DNA from: Larus michahellis
Taxonomy: Eukaryota; Chordata; Aves; Charadriiformes; Laridae
NCBI RefSeq assembly: GCF_964199755.1
Contig: NC_133907.1
Location: forward strand, 5,151,001-5,215,000
DNA length: 64,000 nt
Direction: 5' to 3'
Shown: piece by piece, positions 13,951 to 25,287 of the stretch
How the letters are laid out: every line of letters begins with the position of its first letter
How positions within the stretch are numbered: position 1 is the first letter of the stretch
Made by a program: the position numbers and the translations under genes
The notes under the pieces: generated by a model
What the model saw: the letters and a program-made list of their open reading frames with translations, nothing else
Database searches by the model: none
Told to the model about the DNA's origin: nothing

Positions 13951-14589
13951 TGCTCCTTCAGGGACACCCGGCACCCACCGGGACCGGTAGCTCTGCTGGC
14001 CTTGGCAAAGCCTCCGCACTATTGCACAGCCCAGCGATGAGCTGAGCAAATTGCCACGTGCCTTCCCCGAGGACCCAGTGCTAATGAGAGCCACCTAATT
14101 AGCACGCTCCTCCTGCGAGGGGGCTCACCCTGGCAGGGCTTGCTCTGACATCCGCTCGCTCGCGCCAGCAGCCGGAGAGCGTGACCGGGGACGAGGAGCT
14201 TCCCTGGCCCTTGCACAGCATTTTCCTTCCAGGTCCAGACAATGAAAATTCCCAACCAGCTCCTGGGGAGCTGGGCTGGCCCCGCCATGGGGCGAGGAGC
14301 TGCCACCAGCCCTGCCAGGGTGACAGCCCAGCTGGTCACCCATGGCCGTGACCATCCATCGTCGGCAGCGCCCATGAGCACCGGTGCAGCCGTCTGCAGC
14401 CGTGCTTCGGAGATACTCAAGGATCTCCACTACCATTGCCATATCCATATTTTTCTCAGCTCCCGTGCCGGGATGGCACCCCCATGCCTGTGCCCACACG
14501 GTCCCCCCCAGCCCACAGAGACCTGCCATGGGGTGGGGTTGCCGTGTTGCGGGTTTGGTTGTTTATGGAAAGTAAAGGCTGAAGCCAGA

Positions 14590-14760
14590 TGCTGAAAACC
14601 TGCATTTTATGGGTAATTTTTCAATTTATTTCACACTGGCATTAGAAAAAAAACCACTAAAGCAGCCCCAACCATTATTACTCCTGGTGGCGAGGGGAGT
14701 CTGAAATGGCTCCTTTGTTGTCTGAATCATTAACTCTTCAGGAATGAAACATGGTGATGG
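14590..14760. promoter_or_regulatory. Candidate conserved regulatory element
   Basis: AT-rich island about 2 kb upstream of RSPO4, with a SOX-like CCTTTGTTGT motif, an octamer-like ATTTTATGGG stretch and ATTA cores. There is no coding potential. Function is inferred from composition only. Confidence 0.25.
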
Positions 14761-15812
14761 GAGCAGCGGGGAGAGGTGTTCAGGGAGGCTCAGGGGGGAG
14801 AAGGAGCAGGAGGTGGAAATCTGGGGGGGCAGAGGGGACAGTAACCCCCATGTGCTTTCCCTGGGCAGGGTTGGATGCCCAAGGACACTGATGGACGCAT
14901 CCACTGCAGCTCCGTGGGTGGCCCTCCCCAGTGCAATGAGTTTGCCCGTGCTCGGTGGTCCCCCAACCCATTCCCGGGTAAAGCAGACCCAAAGCATCCC
15001 AGGTGGGAACAATCCTGCTCCGGCTGGCCTCAGCCTTGCCTGCAGGAGCATTTCCCAGGAAAATCAGCACACCCTGCAAGAGCGAAGCAGACAGAAACTA
15101 TCCCTGGGTTGACTGGAAGCCATCAGGACTGAGGTCTGAAGCCAGACCTCACCGTGGAGCGAGCGGGATGCAGTGTGCTGGCAGAGTCACCTGAGAGCAG
15201 CTCAAGAAACGCTGGGTTTTCCCCAAAAAGGTAGGAGCAAACTCTTGGCCCTTTTCCTTCCCTGTGCCTGACGCTGCCTGGGGTGTGGGACGAGCAGGCG
15301 GGTCAGCATCCATGCCCAGGGTGCTTGGGGGGCATGGGGAGTATCCTCTGTGCCCAAGAAGCCCCCTCTGTGCCCTCTGTCAGGGGGAGGAGAGTGGCAC
15401 AATGTGCTGGTTTGCACTTGCCGATGCCGGGGGGGGGTGTGCTGCTGGGGACAAACCATCAGGGCTGTCACCGGTGGCCAGTGGACTGGAAGCCCCGGCC
15501 AGGGACACCCCAGCCAGGGACACCCCCAGGCTGCTCCAGGGCATGGGCGTGGGACGAGCACATGCCAGCACCATGGGGAGCATGGAGCTCCAGCGTTCAT
15601 GGAGCTCCCAGAACGGGGACCTGCAGCGCTGGCACCCATGGCTCACCCGCGGGTACCTGGCGAGCGAGGTTTCGCAGCGGAGCCCCTTTGCCTTCCTGTC
15701 CAGCACCCCCCTCCTGACCCTCTGGGCACGCCGAGAGCCACCGGGGTGCGTTTTGGGGAGCACCGTATGGGGCGAGGGGTGTGGATGGCTGCGTGGGAGA
15801 GCCGTGAACTCC

Positions 15813-15952
15813 TCAGCTCAGCTCAGCTCAGCTCGGCTTGGCACAGTTCACCTTGGCACAGCACGGCACAGCTCAGCTTGGCACAGCGTGACACAGCTCG
15901 GCTCAGCTCAGCACAGCTCAGCTCGGCACAGCTCGGCTCGGCTCAGCGTAGC
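15813..15952. repeat. Degenerate CAGCTCAGCTCGG / GGCACAGCTC repeat
   Basis: Tandem array of 5-mers (GCTCA, GCTCG, GCACA) over 140 bp, about 800 bp upstream of the RSPO4 start codon. It lies outside the predicted transcript. Confidence 0.85.
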
Positions 15953-16384
15953 TCCCGCAGCTTGGAGGGAAGCGAGTTACAAAGCGCTTGGAAAAATCAG
16001 AGTCAGATGCAATCCTGGGAACAGCACAGGCAGATTCGCAGCCACCGCTGGAGCTGCCGGAGACCCACCACGGCTCCCAGCCGGCCGGCCTGCCCCAGGG
16101 CTCGGTCCCGCACAGGGGCTGCCATAGCCCCCCAGCCCTGCCAGGGCTACCCGGGCTGCTGGGGCCGGGAGCAGGGGGCTGAGCCGGGGGGGGGCTGGCG
16201 GAGGCAGCGTCACCAGCCTGGCTCCACCCCTCCCCCCAAATCACAGGGGGCTTCGCCGTGACCCCGGCGCTAGGATGGCAGTGGGACAGTCGGACCGCGG
16301 CGGGACAGCGGGACGGTTCCCAGCCGAGGTGGCGGCTGGAGCGCTCCGGCTGGGGGGACTCCAGCCAATTTGTTTGCGAGTCGC

Positions 16385-16743
16385 TTTGTTGCTGCTAGGG
16401 GATTTTTTTTTTTTTTATTATTATTATTTTGAAGAGGGGCGGTGAGGAGAGAGGAGGGGGGGGCTGGCACCGGCTATAAAGGCAGAGCTCCCCGGAGCAG
16501 TCGGCACTTCCCAGCCACCATGAGCGGTCCCCTGGCCTGACAGCCCCTGCGTCCCCAGGGCTCCCCGGCTTATGCCACCTTAAAGCTCGGCTGCGTGCCT
16601 GCGGCAGCGCCGGGGTGGGATGGTGTGAGCCCAGAGCCGCTCTCCTCCCTCCCGCCGCCCCTCGGCTGGCTCTGGCAGGAGGCGAGCCCGCCAGCCGCTT
16701 GGATGATTTGATTTCTTCCTTGCCCGAAATTACTCCTGCCCAG
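16385..16743 (+). promoter_or_regulatory. RSPO4: RSPO4 core promoter and leader
   Basis: A CCAAT motif (about 16363) and a T-rich tract (16401-16432) precede a TATA box, TATAAA, at 16475-16480. This predicts a start site near 16505 and a leader of about 240 nt. The leader holds four short upstream ORFs: 16520-16540 (ATG in a near-perfect CCACC context), 16572-16583, 16620-16628 and 16703-16711. All end before the main ATG at 16744, which has a weak context with C at -3. The start site is predicted, not observed. Confidence 0.7.
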
Positions 16744-19700
16744 ATGCTGTGGATAATATTCATGTTGCTGTTATTCATCAGCTCCATGGAAATGCTCACG
16801 CAGAACCGATGGAAGAAGCAAGGTATGGTGTGTGCGGCCGGCTTGTCCCGCTCAGGTACCGTGGGGACACGGGGCTGACGGCTCCTGCCTCCCCTGCCAG
16901 CACCAGAGCCACTGGGGCCGCTTGCGTGGCGTGGGCAGGAGGTGTGAAACGCGGCTGATCTATGCCCGGGGCTGGAAGGAGACGGGAACCAGCATCCTCC
17001 CAACCCGGTCCCTCGGGCCCCATTGGAGACCGTCTGCGTTCCCCTCTCAGCGCATGGCACGGGGCTGGCTCGGGGTGGGTGCGTGGAGAAGGCAATGCCC
17101 GGCTCTGTGGCATTACCTGCCCAATGCCAGCCCTGCCCTCGGGGCTGGCAGGGGACAGGAGTATGTTGGCTGGCACGGGAACCAGCTTTGCAAACCCCAG
17201 AAGAGCCAGGCGCAGTGGGGATAGTGCAGAATGGGCTGATTTTCCAATATTTCCCTTCCCTGCTTAACTCATTAAGTGCAGGGGGAGTAAAACCTCCTGG
17301 AAGGATGCTCAAGAGCCGCTGCGGGCACTGTCTGTCCCCCTGCCCCGTCCTTCCCCCGAGCAGAGGCACCAGCCGAGCCACTGCCTGGGACAGGGCACAG
17401 GGCAGGGTGTGTGCCGGGGCTGTGACGAGGTACGTGCACCCCTTCATTGGGCACCAGCTCGTGTCCCCTTGCCAGGCAGTGCTGGGCAGTGCCACCCGGC
17501 CGCGGGGGGTGGGACCACGGCTGCTGCTCAGGTCTGCACTGGAAGCAGGTCGGTTTTGGAACCCGTGTGTGATGGGGTAGGGACAGGACCTGGCAGGACC
17601 AGGGCTCTTGGGGGTCCAGGCTGGAGCCAGGACAGCTTTCCCTGCAGCTTTTGGATGGTAAAGATGTACGGAATCAGAGGGTGCATGTGATTATGTGGGT
17701 GGCCAGGTTGGAAACAGCCTGGCACCGAGAGGGGCTTGGGGTGCCATGGGGTCAGTGCTCGGGCTGCTGGTGTTTGATGTGGAGCAGCCCCATGCTACGG
17801 GATGCACGGGGGCCTCAGGTCCTGGCAGAAGGGCCAACCATGGTCTCTGGAGGGCAGGAGCCGAGAGGGATGCTGCAGCACCCCACAGCCACCCCGCTGC
17901 CGCCGGGAGTTGCCTCCAGCCGTGCTCTGCTGCTGTGGAGGGACGGTCTGGGCAGCCCAGTGCCCAGGAGCCTCCTGGTGCCTGCAGAGCCCACAGCGGC
18001 AGAACTGGGCTCGGGGAGGGCAGCGGTGGGTGATGCTGCACTGCTGTCAGCACAGCCCAAGCAGGGAGTACCCATAAGGTACCCTGTGTGCCCCCTGCCC
18101 AGTGCCCTGCTCAGCCCTGCACCCCGGCTCTGCAGTCACCGCTGGGCTGGGGGGATGTGAACACACCAGGTGTCTCTGATTTCCCCACAGTCCCACGGTT
18201 TCGGCATGAGCCACGTCCCGTCGTGCGGCACAGCCCTCTGCCGGCTCCCCGGCGGCTCCCCGGCATTGCTCCCGGCAGCAGAGGTGCGTGCCATTCCGGT
18301 AGCCCCGAGGCTCACGGGGCAGAGGAGCGGGATCCAGACAGCCGAGCCTTCCCCTGGCTCCGCACCACGGGGCTGTTTTTAAAGCCGGTGCCGGTAACGA
18401 GGCCCCGGAGCCTGTGCCGGGCTCCCCACCTCTCCTGCCCCAGCTGGGGGTTGGAGGGAAAGCGGCAAAACCAAAAAAAAAAGTCATCAAAAGAATTAGG
18501 GAAGGGAAAGAGGCTCGTAAATCCCCGGGTCTCCAGGGAAGCCGCTCCAGCTGCAGCCAGGAACACAAATGTTGTCAGCATTTGGTAAATATGTAACGGA
18601 GACCATAACAACTTAATGGATCCAAGGTGCTTCGTTAGCGTGCTCCCAGCAGACGCAGCCCTAACGAAGCCTCCCATCCGCGCCGTACCACGCTGCCGTC
18701 CAAGCCCCCGTGCCCCGCCAAGGGGACCGGGATGAGCCAGCCTGGGGTCAGCTACATGGCACCGCTGCGCCAGGGACTGGCTTGTAGCGGGGAAAGTTGT
18801 GCCAGGGACCGGCACACATGCTGCAAGGCACCGTCTGCCAGCATCTCCCCCGGCTTCCCCAGCATCGACCTCTGCTTTCCACCAGCCCCTCTGCCCTGGC
18901 CACCACACCCATGGGGACCTTCTGCTGTCAGCTCCTGGGGGTCAGAGAGGACCAGTGCCAGGCATCGCCCCCCGGGGCTGAAACCTGTGTCCCTGCTGGG
19001 CAGCACCCAGCGCAGAGGCTCGTCTGGCTCGCCCTCGCCCACTCAGCTCCGCGGGGGGCCGGAGCTGCTCTGGGGCAGGTCCTTCCCGGTGCCTGCCAGG
19101 GCTCGGATCCGGGGGTTCCGCATCAGCCCCCACCTGTCCCAACCGCAGGCGCTGGGCTCTGTCCAGGTCAGCTGCCTCCTTAGGCCTTCGCTACATGCTA
19201 AAAAAGCATCTTAATGCTCTAAGATCTGCTGGCAGATGGAGTTCGGGCCCCGAGCATGTAGCGCGGGTGCTGCCGGCACTGTCACCGCTGCACAACACGA
19301 GCCTTTGCTCAGGAAAGTTCAGGGGAGCCTGCGGTGCCAGAGCCGAGCAAGGGCTTCCCGACGCAGCCGGGCACAGCAGAGGCATCGGCTGCCTGCTCCC
19401 AGGAGCTTGGTGGCCCCTTATGGAGATGCCCAGCCAGTCTGGGGGTGCAAAAAGACACCATGCGCGGGTACCCCCTCAGCGACCTGGCTTCTGAAGCACC
19501 CTGACGCTGGGAGCATCTCTTTGGGCTGCATTTCTTCTCTGGGCACAAGGAGCCGGCTCGGGGAGGAGGAGCGGTTGGCAGGGTCCTGCTGGGGGCTGAG
19601 GGGTGGTGGGGGCTGGCAACCTGTCCTTGTCCCTGGGAGCAGAGCCCGCCTTGGGGCTGGTCACCATCACACAGGTCAGAAGCACAGCAGACAGGGAGGT

Positions 19701-22700
19701 GACAGAGGCTCTTAAGCAACCAGACCGATCCTTGTCTCTGCTCCTCTTAGTCGTTTCCAAAATGCTCTTTGTGCCCTGACACTTAACAGGCATCAACTAA
19801 TTAATCCAGGTCAGAGCGTATTTCTACCTGTTGACCAAGCCGTTGTTTAGCTCACGTTAGGACGCTTCCCACAGGATGGGCACCGCTGGCGCAGGGACAG
19901 GGATCAGGCTGGCACCCTCGGGCAGAGCTGGGTGTGGGGCAAACCCTCAGCCCTGGACCGTGGGGTGATGGAGGTGGTGATGCCTGAGCCGACTGCAGCG
20001 GGGAGTGAGGGCTCTGTGTGTCCCCGTGCTGCCAGCCGGGGGAGAGGGGGGGATTTGGGGAGCGGAGGGAGGTGGGGAGGCGTTTGCAGGGAGACAGGAC
20101 AGTGCTGTGACCCCGGAGGCTCAGAGAGGGGCTGTCACAGGGATGGGACCCTCCCCAGCACCTCAGCCGTGCCGTGCACATGTGCCGCAGCCGTGCCTCA
20201 GCCCCTGTCCTCCATTTGTCCCCGCAGCGAGCGCCGGCCTGCTGGAGAACTGCACGGGCTGCGTCCTGTGCTCGGAGGACAATGGCTGCATCACTTGCCA
20301 CCACCGGCTCTTCCTGCTCATCTGGAGGGACGGCATCCGCCAGTACGGGATGTGCGTCCACACCTGTCCCCCCGGCTACTTCGGCGTGCGGGGGCTGGAG
20401 GTCAACAGATGCACAAGTACGTCCCGCACCAGCCGGGATCCGCCCAATCCTCCCAGTGCCCCCGTGTCCCCTTGACGTCCTGTGGGTCCCAGCATCCTGG
20501 GGAGGGCGACGGCTGCGTTTCTTGCAGCATCCCCGGCATCACAGAGCCAGGGGCAGCGGCGAGAGCCGGGGGCAGCCAGGCCGTGGGGCTTCCTCCCCTT
20601 TTCCCCCGCCCAGAGCTGCAGCCCAGACCCCGCAGGTTTGCAAAGGGCTTTGGGTCCCCGGTGGATTCCGGGGCTGACGGCTCCGGGCTCGCCGTATGCC
20701 AGCCCTCGGGCTGACCAGCCCTCCTTCCCGGCAGAGTGCAGGTCGCCCAGCTGCGAGAGCTGCTTCAGCAGGGACTTCTGCATGAAGTGCAAAGACAAGT
20801 TTTACTTGCACAAGGGCCAGTGCTTTCGGCAGTGCCCCCCCAGCACCACGGCGCAGCCCGGCACCCGCGAGTGCCAAGGTAAGTGTCACCCGCACCCCAT
20901 GCCCCCGGTCCCTGGGGACGTGCCCGGTGCTGCGTGGTCACTGTCCCCATTCTGCACCCCTGTCCCCTGCAGAGACGTGCGAGCCGGGGCCGTGGAGCGA
21001 GTGGAGCGCCTGCACCCACGAGGGCCGGACCTGCGGCTGCAAGTGGGGCTTGGAGACGCGGGTCCGGGAGGTGGCGGGGGCTGCCAAGGAGGAGGGGGCC
21101 GTCTGCCCCGCGCTGCTGGAGACGAGGAGGTGCCGCATGAGGAAGCACTGCCCGGGAGGTGAGCATCGCACCGCCTGCCGCCCTTCGCACCCCTCCAAAG
21201 CGAGCCCCGAGGTACACTGCGGGAGGGGGGCGGTGGCCACGGTCTGGCGGTGGCCGGCAAGCCTGGCTGTCATCTCCCAAGCATTTTGAGGCCAGTGGCT
21301 GTAACCGTGCAGTTCTGGAGAAAGCCGCCGTCTCAGGCACATGTGCTGAGCAGCTCCGGCGCTGGCACTGACTGCAGGGCTGGCGGGGACCCCCATGGGC
21401 AGCGTGCCGGGCTGGCTGCTCCTACACGGCAGCCCCTGAGACTGCCTGGGACCAGCCGTTGTCCCCTTCCACCACTGGGCTGGGACAGGCGCTGGCATGA
21501 GCCGCCGTGGTGGGATGAGGCTGCCGAGTTCCAGTTGCCGTCCTGCCGCACTTGCGAAGGGAAAGGCACGGCCGGGGCTCTCTCCACTCCAGTTGTGAAT
21601 AAGGAGGGTCGAGACCCACAGGGGAGGTTCCTGCAAAAACCTCTGAGCTCCCAAAATACCCAGAGCACCGGTGGAGCTGGAGGGCATCACCCAGGGGATT
21701 TCTGGTGGCCAAAGCTTTAGGAAACCCCCCAGAGCAGGGTCCTCCTCCATGACTCACCTGCTCAGATGTTTGCCCCTGCTCCTGCACCTCCTCCCACAAT
21801 GGCAGCACCGTGTCCTTCGGGCTCGGGGGTCCCCGGCATGGGGCTCCCCACCACCCCTCCCAGCGCCCAGATCTGGCACAGGGTCCGACCGGGCAGGGCA
21901 GGCGCGTGGCCGGTGATGGGAACCAGGAGGCGGCTGATGTCATTTTTGGATGCAACCGGCTGGACCGAAGCTGTTCTAATAAATCTCCACTTAATAACTG
22001 GCAGAAAGGGGGATTGCATGAGATACAGATCTGTAGGGCCTGGAAGGGGATCTGAGCCGCCGGCCCCAGCGGTGCAGAGGTTTGCGGTTCGGAGCTGCAG
22101 GCTTGCTGTGTGCCATGGGACGTGCCAGCCAGCACCGCCAGCGCGGCAGGGGCCAAAGGCAGTGGAGAAAAGGACTGCGAGGGAAGAGAAAAAGGATGGA
22201 GGAAGGGGGGCAATAACAGAAGATGTGCGTGCTGGGGCTGTAGCCATGGAGCCAGGAGAGTGGCTTCATCTCAGCGCCATCAATCATAAATAATGTTTTC
22301 CTGCTGACAGCAAGGAGGAGCCGATTTCCTTCCCCGCCCGGGCCCCGACTCACAGCTTCGGGGCTCCAGGTGGCATCGATTTTGGGGATGTTCCCCTCCC
22401 TGCCAGGCTGCGCCGGCTCTGGACCCGGAGAGCTGGTGACAGTTTGATGTGGCAAGTTTGGCGTGGGAGGACAGGCTGCTCCGGAGCACGGTGTCCTGCG
22501 GCGTGGTGCCGAGCGGGTGCCTGCGGCGCCGTGCCCGTGCCCAGCCCTGCCTGGCACACAGCGGGTCCCAGCAGCGGGGACTGCAGTGCCGGCACTTTGG
22601 AGGTGTCCCGTCTCTCGGGGTGACCAGGAAGGCAATGACACCCCAGAAAAGCGCTTGGCCTCCCATGATACCCCAGAAAAGCGCTTGGCCTCCCTGCTCT

Positions 22701-23916
22701 GCCTGGGCAGCCGGGAGCCCTGAGGCCATGCTGATGGACTCAAGGAATGGTGGAGCTCCTGGAGCTCCTCTCTCCATGTCGCTATATGGGATCGGCTCCG
22801 GAGACAGGTCTGGCCCCAAGAAGGCAAAAGGGAAATCCCTTCAGTGCCCCACGAGCAGCCCCCACTGCCTGCTGCCCCGGCCAGGTGGGCAGGAGAGGGC
22901 AGCCCCTCCGTGTCTGGCAGCCTGTCCCAGCCGCCAGCTCCCAGGCCGGCTGCTCGGCGTCCCCACCGCGGCGAAGCGTGCGTCTGCCCTCGCTCCCAGG
23001 CTCCTGCCCGCCAGGCCATGCACTGGGTTATGGGATCCAGATGCTGGAGGAGGACGGCGAGTTCACTTGATGCAGCTGAGACATCCCCAGCCCGGCCGAG
23101 CCAGGGAAGGCAGCGAGACCCGACCGTGTGATGAGAGATTTGTGCCACCACTTCTGAGCCCTCCCCGGGCAGCTGGAAGGGAGAAGCATCCACGCTTGGC
23201 CGAGGCACAAAACCCCCTCACGCCGCTGTAAATCTGCCTTGTGTGTCTGCCGCGCTCTCCAGACGCTTGGTGTTCGTGCTGTGCCCTCTCCTTTGTGGGT
23301 GGCAACTGTCTGGGAGATCAGAGCCGAAAAACAGGGAAGGAAAAGAGCTGGAGCCTTCGGAAAGCATCGGCGACAACAGCACTGGTGCACGCAGCACCGG
23401 CTGGTCGTGGTCCCCGTGCCCCTCGCGTAGGGAAGCAACACCAGAACCCCCCCCATGTCGGCCAGCTCGGGGTCAGGAGAGCACATGGTGGGTGCAGGAG
23501 GGGAAGGGGAGATGAAGCTGCCTGGTTTTGGGCATCTCTTTCGCTGCCCAGCATGGACTCCCCTTCCCGTCGGAGCCCGTGACACGGCGGGGCTTATCCT
23601 GCATCCCTGTTGGCTTTGGTGTCTCGGCACCGACTCCTTATCCGGCTGGAGGGTGCTTGGGGCGGCTCCTCGGGACACACGGAAATTTGGGTCCCAACAA
23701 CCTGCCCGCTGCTCTTTGGCGTCTTGGAAGAGGGATCCCTCAGATCGGGAAGAGGGTGCTAACACCCGAGGGAGGATGCGGGATCCCGCTGCCTGGCCGC
23801 CAGGCAAGCCTTCCTTTTCTCCTCCTTCTTTTTCTCTTCCAGACAAAACCGAACCCAAAAATAAAGGCAAAAAGCGACAGAAGAAGCCGAAGACAGAACC
23901 GCACGCGGGTACCTAG
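16744..23916 (+). CDS. RSPO4: R-spondin 4, secreted Wnt-signalling enhancer (5 coding exons)
   Basis: Coding exons are 16744-16822, 20228-20416, 20735-20878, 20973-21158 and 23843-23916. All have GT-AG borders and joined phases, giving 223 residues (human about 234). R-spondins bind LGR4/5/6 and the ligases ZNRF3/RNF43, which spares Frizzled from turnover. Exon 1 encodes a hydrophobic signal peptide and the basic NRWKKQ motif. Exon 2 is furin-like repeat 1 (about residues 35-89, with GIRQYG and CPPGYFG). Exon 3 is furin-like repeat 2 (about 92-137, CESCFSRDFC). Exon 4 is the thrombospondin type 1 repeat (138-199, CEPGPWSEWSAC). Exon 5 is a short Lys-rich tail. RSPO4 is preferred over RSPO1-3 because of its position next to ANGPT4 and the MLTQNRWKKQ junction, close to human MLALNRRKKQ. 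The repeat carries one extra cysteine (residue 160). Confidence 0.96.
16823..20227 (+). other. RSPO4: RSPO4 intron 1
   Basis: Largest RSPO4 intron, starting GTATGG and ending CCGCAG. It holds no gene. Two AT-rich islands stand out, at about 18470-18670 and 19740-19870. The second contains aactaattaatcc and gaccaagccgttg, and could be an intronic enhancer (inference). Confidence 0.75.
21159..23842 (+). other. RSPO4: RSPO4 intron 4
   Basis: Intron between the thrombospondin exon and the basic-tail exon. A 30-bp unit is duplicated in tandem at 22635-22694, with one base differing. An AT-rich island with TGATGTCA-like and AATAAA-containing sequence lies at about 21925-22050. No coding sequence was recognised. 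Confidence 0.7.
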
Positions 23917-23943
23917 CGGCACCCGGCATGGGAACCGGGGTGA

Positions 23944-24019
23944 CACGGCGGGAGCCGGTTGGGAGCTCTCCGTGCCGCCGGCCGGCGGCACGGAGAGCTC
24001 CCAACCGGCTCCCGCCGTG
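23944..24019. repeat. Perfect 76-bp palindrome, zero spacer
   Basis: Bases 23944-23981 and 23982-24019 are exact reverse complements: 38-bp arms, no mismatch and no loop. It starts 28 bp after the RSPO4 stop codon, in the predicted 3' UTR. RNA from it would fold into a very stable GC-rich stem. It could be real or an assembly fold-back artefact. Confidence 0.97.
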
Positions 24020-24544
24020 CCGCCCCGGCCACGTTGCCCCTATTTTTCCATCCACAAAAAAATTGCACAATTTTCTTCTTTCCCCCCCCACCCCCCCGCC
24101 CCGGCCCTCCCACCTCCTCCCATTTTCTTTTGAGACAATTTATGGCCTGTAAAACATTTCCTTTTCAGAAAAAAAATCTAATTTGCAGTGTCCAAAGCGA
24201 TGCCCTGGGGCTCGGGGAAGGGGGTGGCTCCTTTATTTTTTCTGTGTTTTTTTCCCTCTCCCCCTCATCCCCCCCACCCCCTCCCAGCCTGCTCGGTCCT
24301 TTCCCTTGCTCCACGCCGGGTGGGATGGGGTTGATCCCGGGGTTGGACCCCCCACCTGCCTGGGTACCGTTCCCCGGGGCTGGGAGATGCTCTGTCCCCA
24401 CGGTGTCCCCATTGCACAGGGGTTTTGGGGTCCACAGCATGCCACCGAGCTGCTCCGGGTGCCGGAGAGGGTTTCCCATCCTCAGCCACCACCACAGAAG
24501 GCAGCAGGACCCCTGCTGAGGACCGTATCATCGCTGACAGCAGC

Positions 24545-24725
24545 CTCAGCATCCCCAGCGGCACAACCAAGGGCCAAATCCTGCCGTCCTCGGGCTCAGA
24601 AGGCAACGGGTGCCCCAGGCTGGGAACGCTGCTGGGGAAAATGCCAGCCCGGTGCTCAGCATCCCCACCAGGCACAACCTTTGGCTAAATCCTGCCGTCC
24701 TCAGGCTCACAGAAAGGCTGGAGGA
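24545..24725. repeat. Imperfect direct duplication in RSPO4 3' region
   Basis: A segment starting ctcagcatcccca and containing aaatcctgccgtcctc occurs at 24545 and again at 24655, a period of about 110 bp. The copies differ at several bases, so the duplication is not recent. Confidence 0.7.
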
Positions 24726-25281
24726 GCATCTTTCCCCAGATGGATGTGGGGGCAGGAATTTGGGGTGGCTCTGGCCACATTCGGTCCAGGACAGAGGGTG
24801 CACACCCTGCAACTGCGGCTGCCGGAGCGAGTCCAGGCAGGGGATGCTGCTGCCTCCTGCATCCCTCAGCTGGGATGTGCTGGGAGCCACCACCGCAGCC
24901 CCCTCCCAAATGTCACCTGGGGTATGACCTGGGGGCGCTGAGCCCGGCCGTGCCAGTCTATCCTGCCGAGCTGGCTGCCTGCAGAAATAAATGGTGGACG
25001 TCCAGGAGGCAGAGAGGGCTGTATCAGCATATTTTACGCGTGTTTTGCTCAAAATTGCTGCCCCAGCCACAGGCGTCTCTGTATTTGGGGGTTTCCTGGG
25101 GTCAGAGCCCCCCGTCCCTGCTCCAAGCATTGGCAGGGGGAGGCCAGGTCTGTCAGCGGGGTGTCGGGGCTGCGGGGGCTACACAGACCCTTCAGGGCGA
25201 GAGCGCTGGGTGTCAGCATCGAGCCGGCCCCAGGAGCTGGCACGAAGCTGCCGCAGCAGCTCCTCCGTTTGCTTAATGTCA

Positions 25282-25287
25282 AATAAA
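25282..25287 (+). terminator. RSPO4: Probable RSPO4 poly(A) signal
   Basis: AATAAA is followed 6 bp later by ATTAAA and then by a T/C-rich stretch (25306-25335) suited to cleavage-factor binding. This gives a 3' UTR of about 1.4 kb. Another AATAAA at 24986-24991 could serve as a proximal site. Confidence 0.55.

Larger units (their letters stand above)
1..16470. other. Gene-free flank upstream of RSPO4
   Basis: No reading frame in these 16 kb resembles a known protein. Open frames are short or are GC-rich shadows without splice-site support. In human, PSMF1 lies on this side of RSPO4; none of its recognisable sequence is present, so that gene, if linked, lies beyond base 1. The stretch is GC-rich with scattered AT-rich islands (about 2040-2240, 4110-4220, 4810-5000, 8490-8970, 10235-10490, 11900-12040, 13845-13950, 14590-14760), several microsatellites and one CR1 fragment. 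The islands may be conserved regulatory DNA, which is inference only. Confidence 0.6.

Noticed and set aside
1-16470. PSMF1, expected next to RSPO4 from human synteny
   Set aside because: No exon resembling the proteasome inhibitor PI31 was found on either strand.
16395-17495. 366-codon minus-strand open frame over RSPO4 exon 1
   Set aside because: It overlaps a recognised coding exon and promoter in antisense and lacks any domain.
23944-24019. The palindrome as a microRNA precursor
   Set aside because: The stem is perfect and has no terminal loop or bulges, unlike a pre-miRNA.
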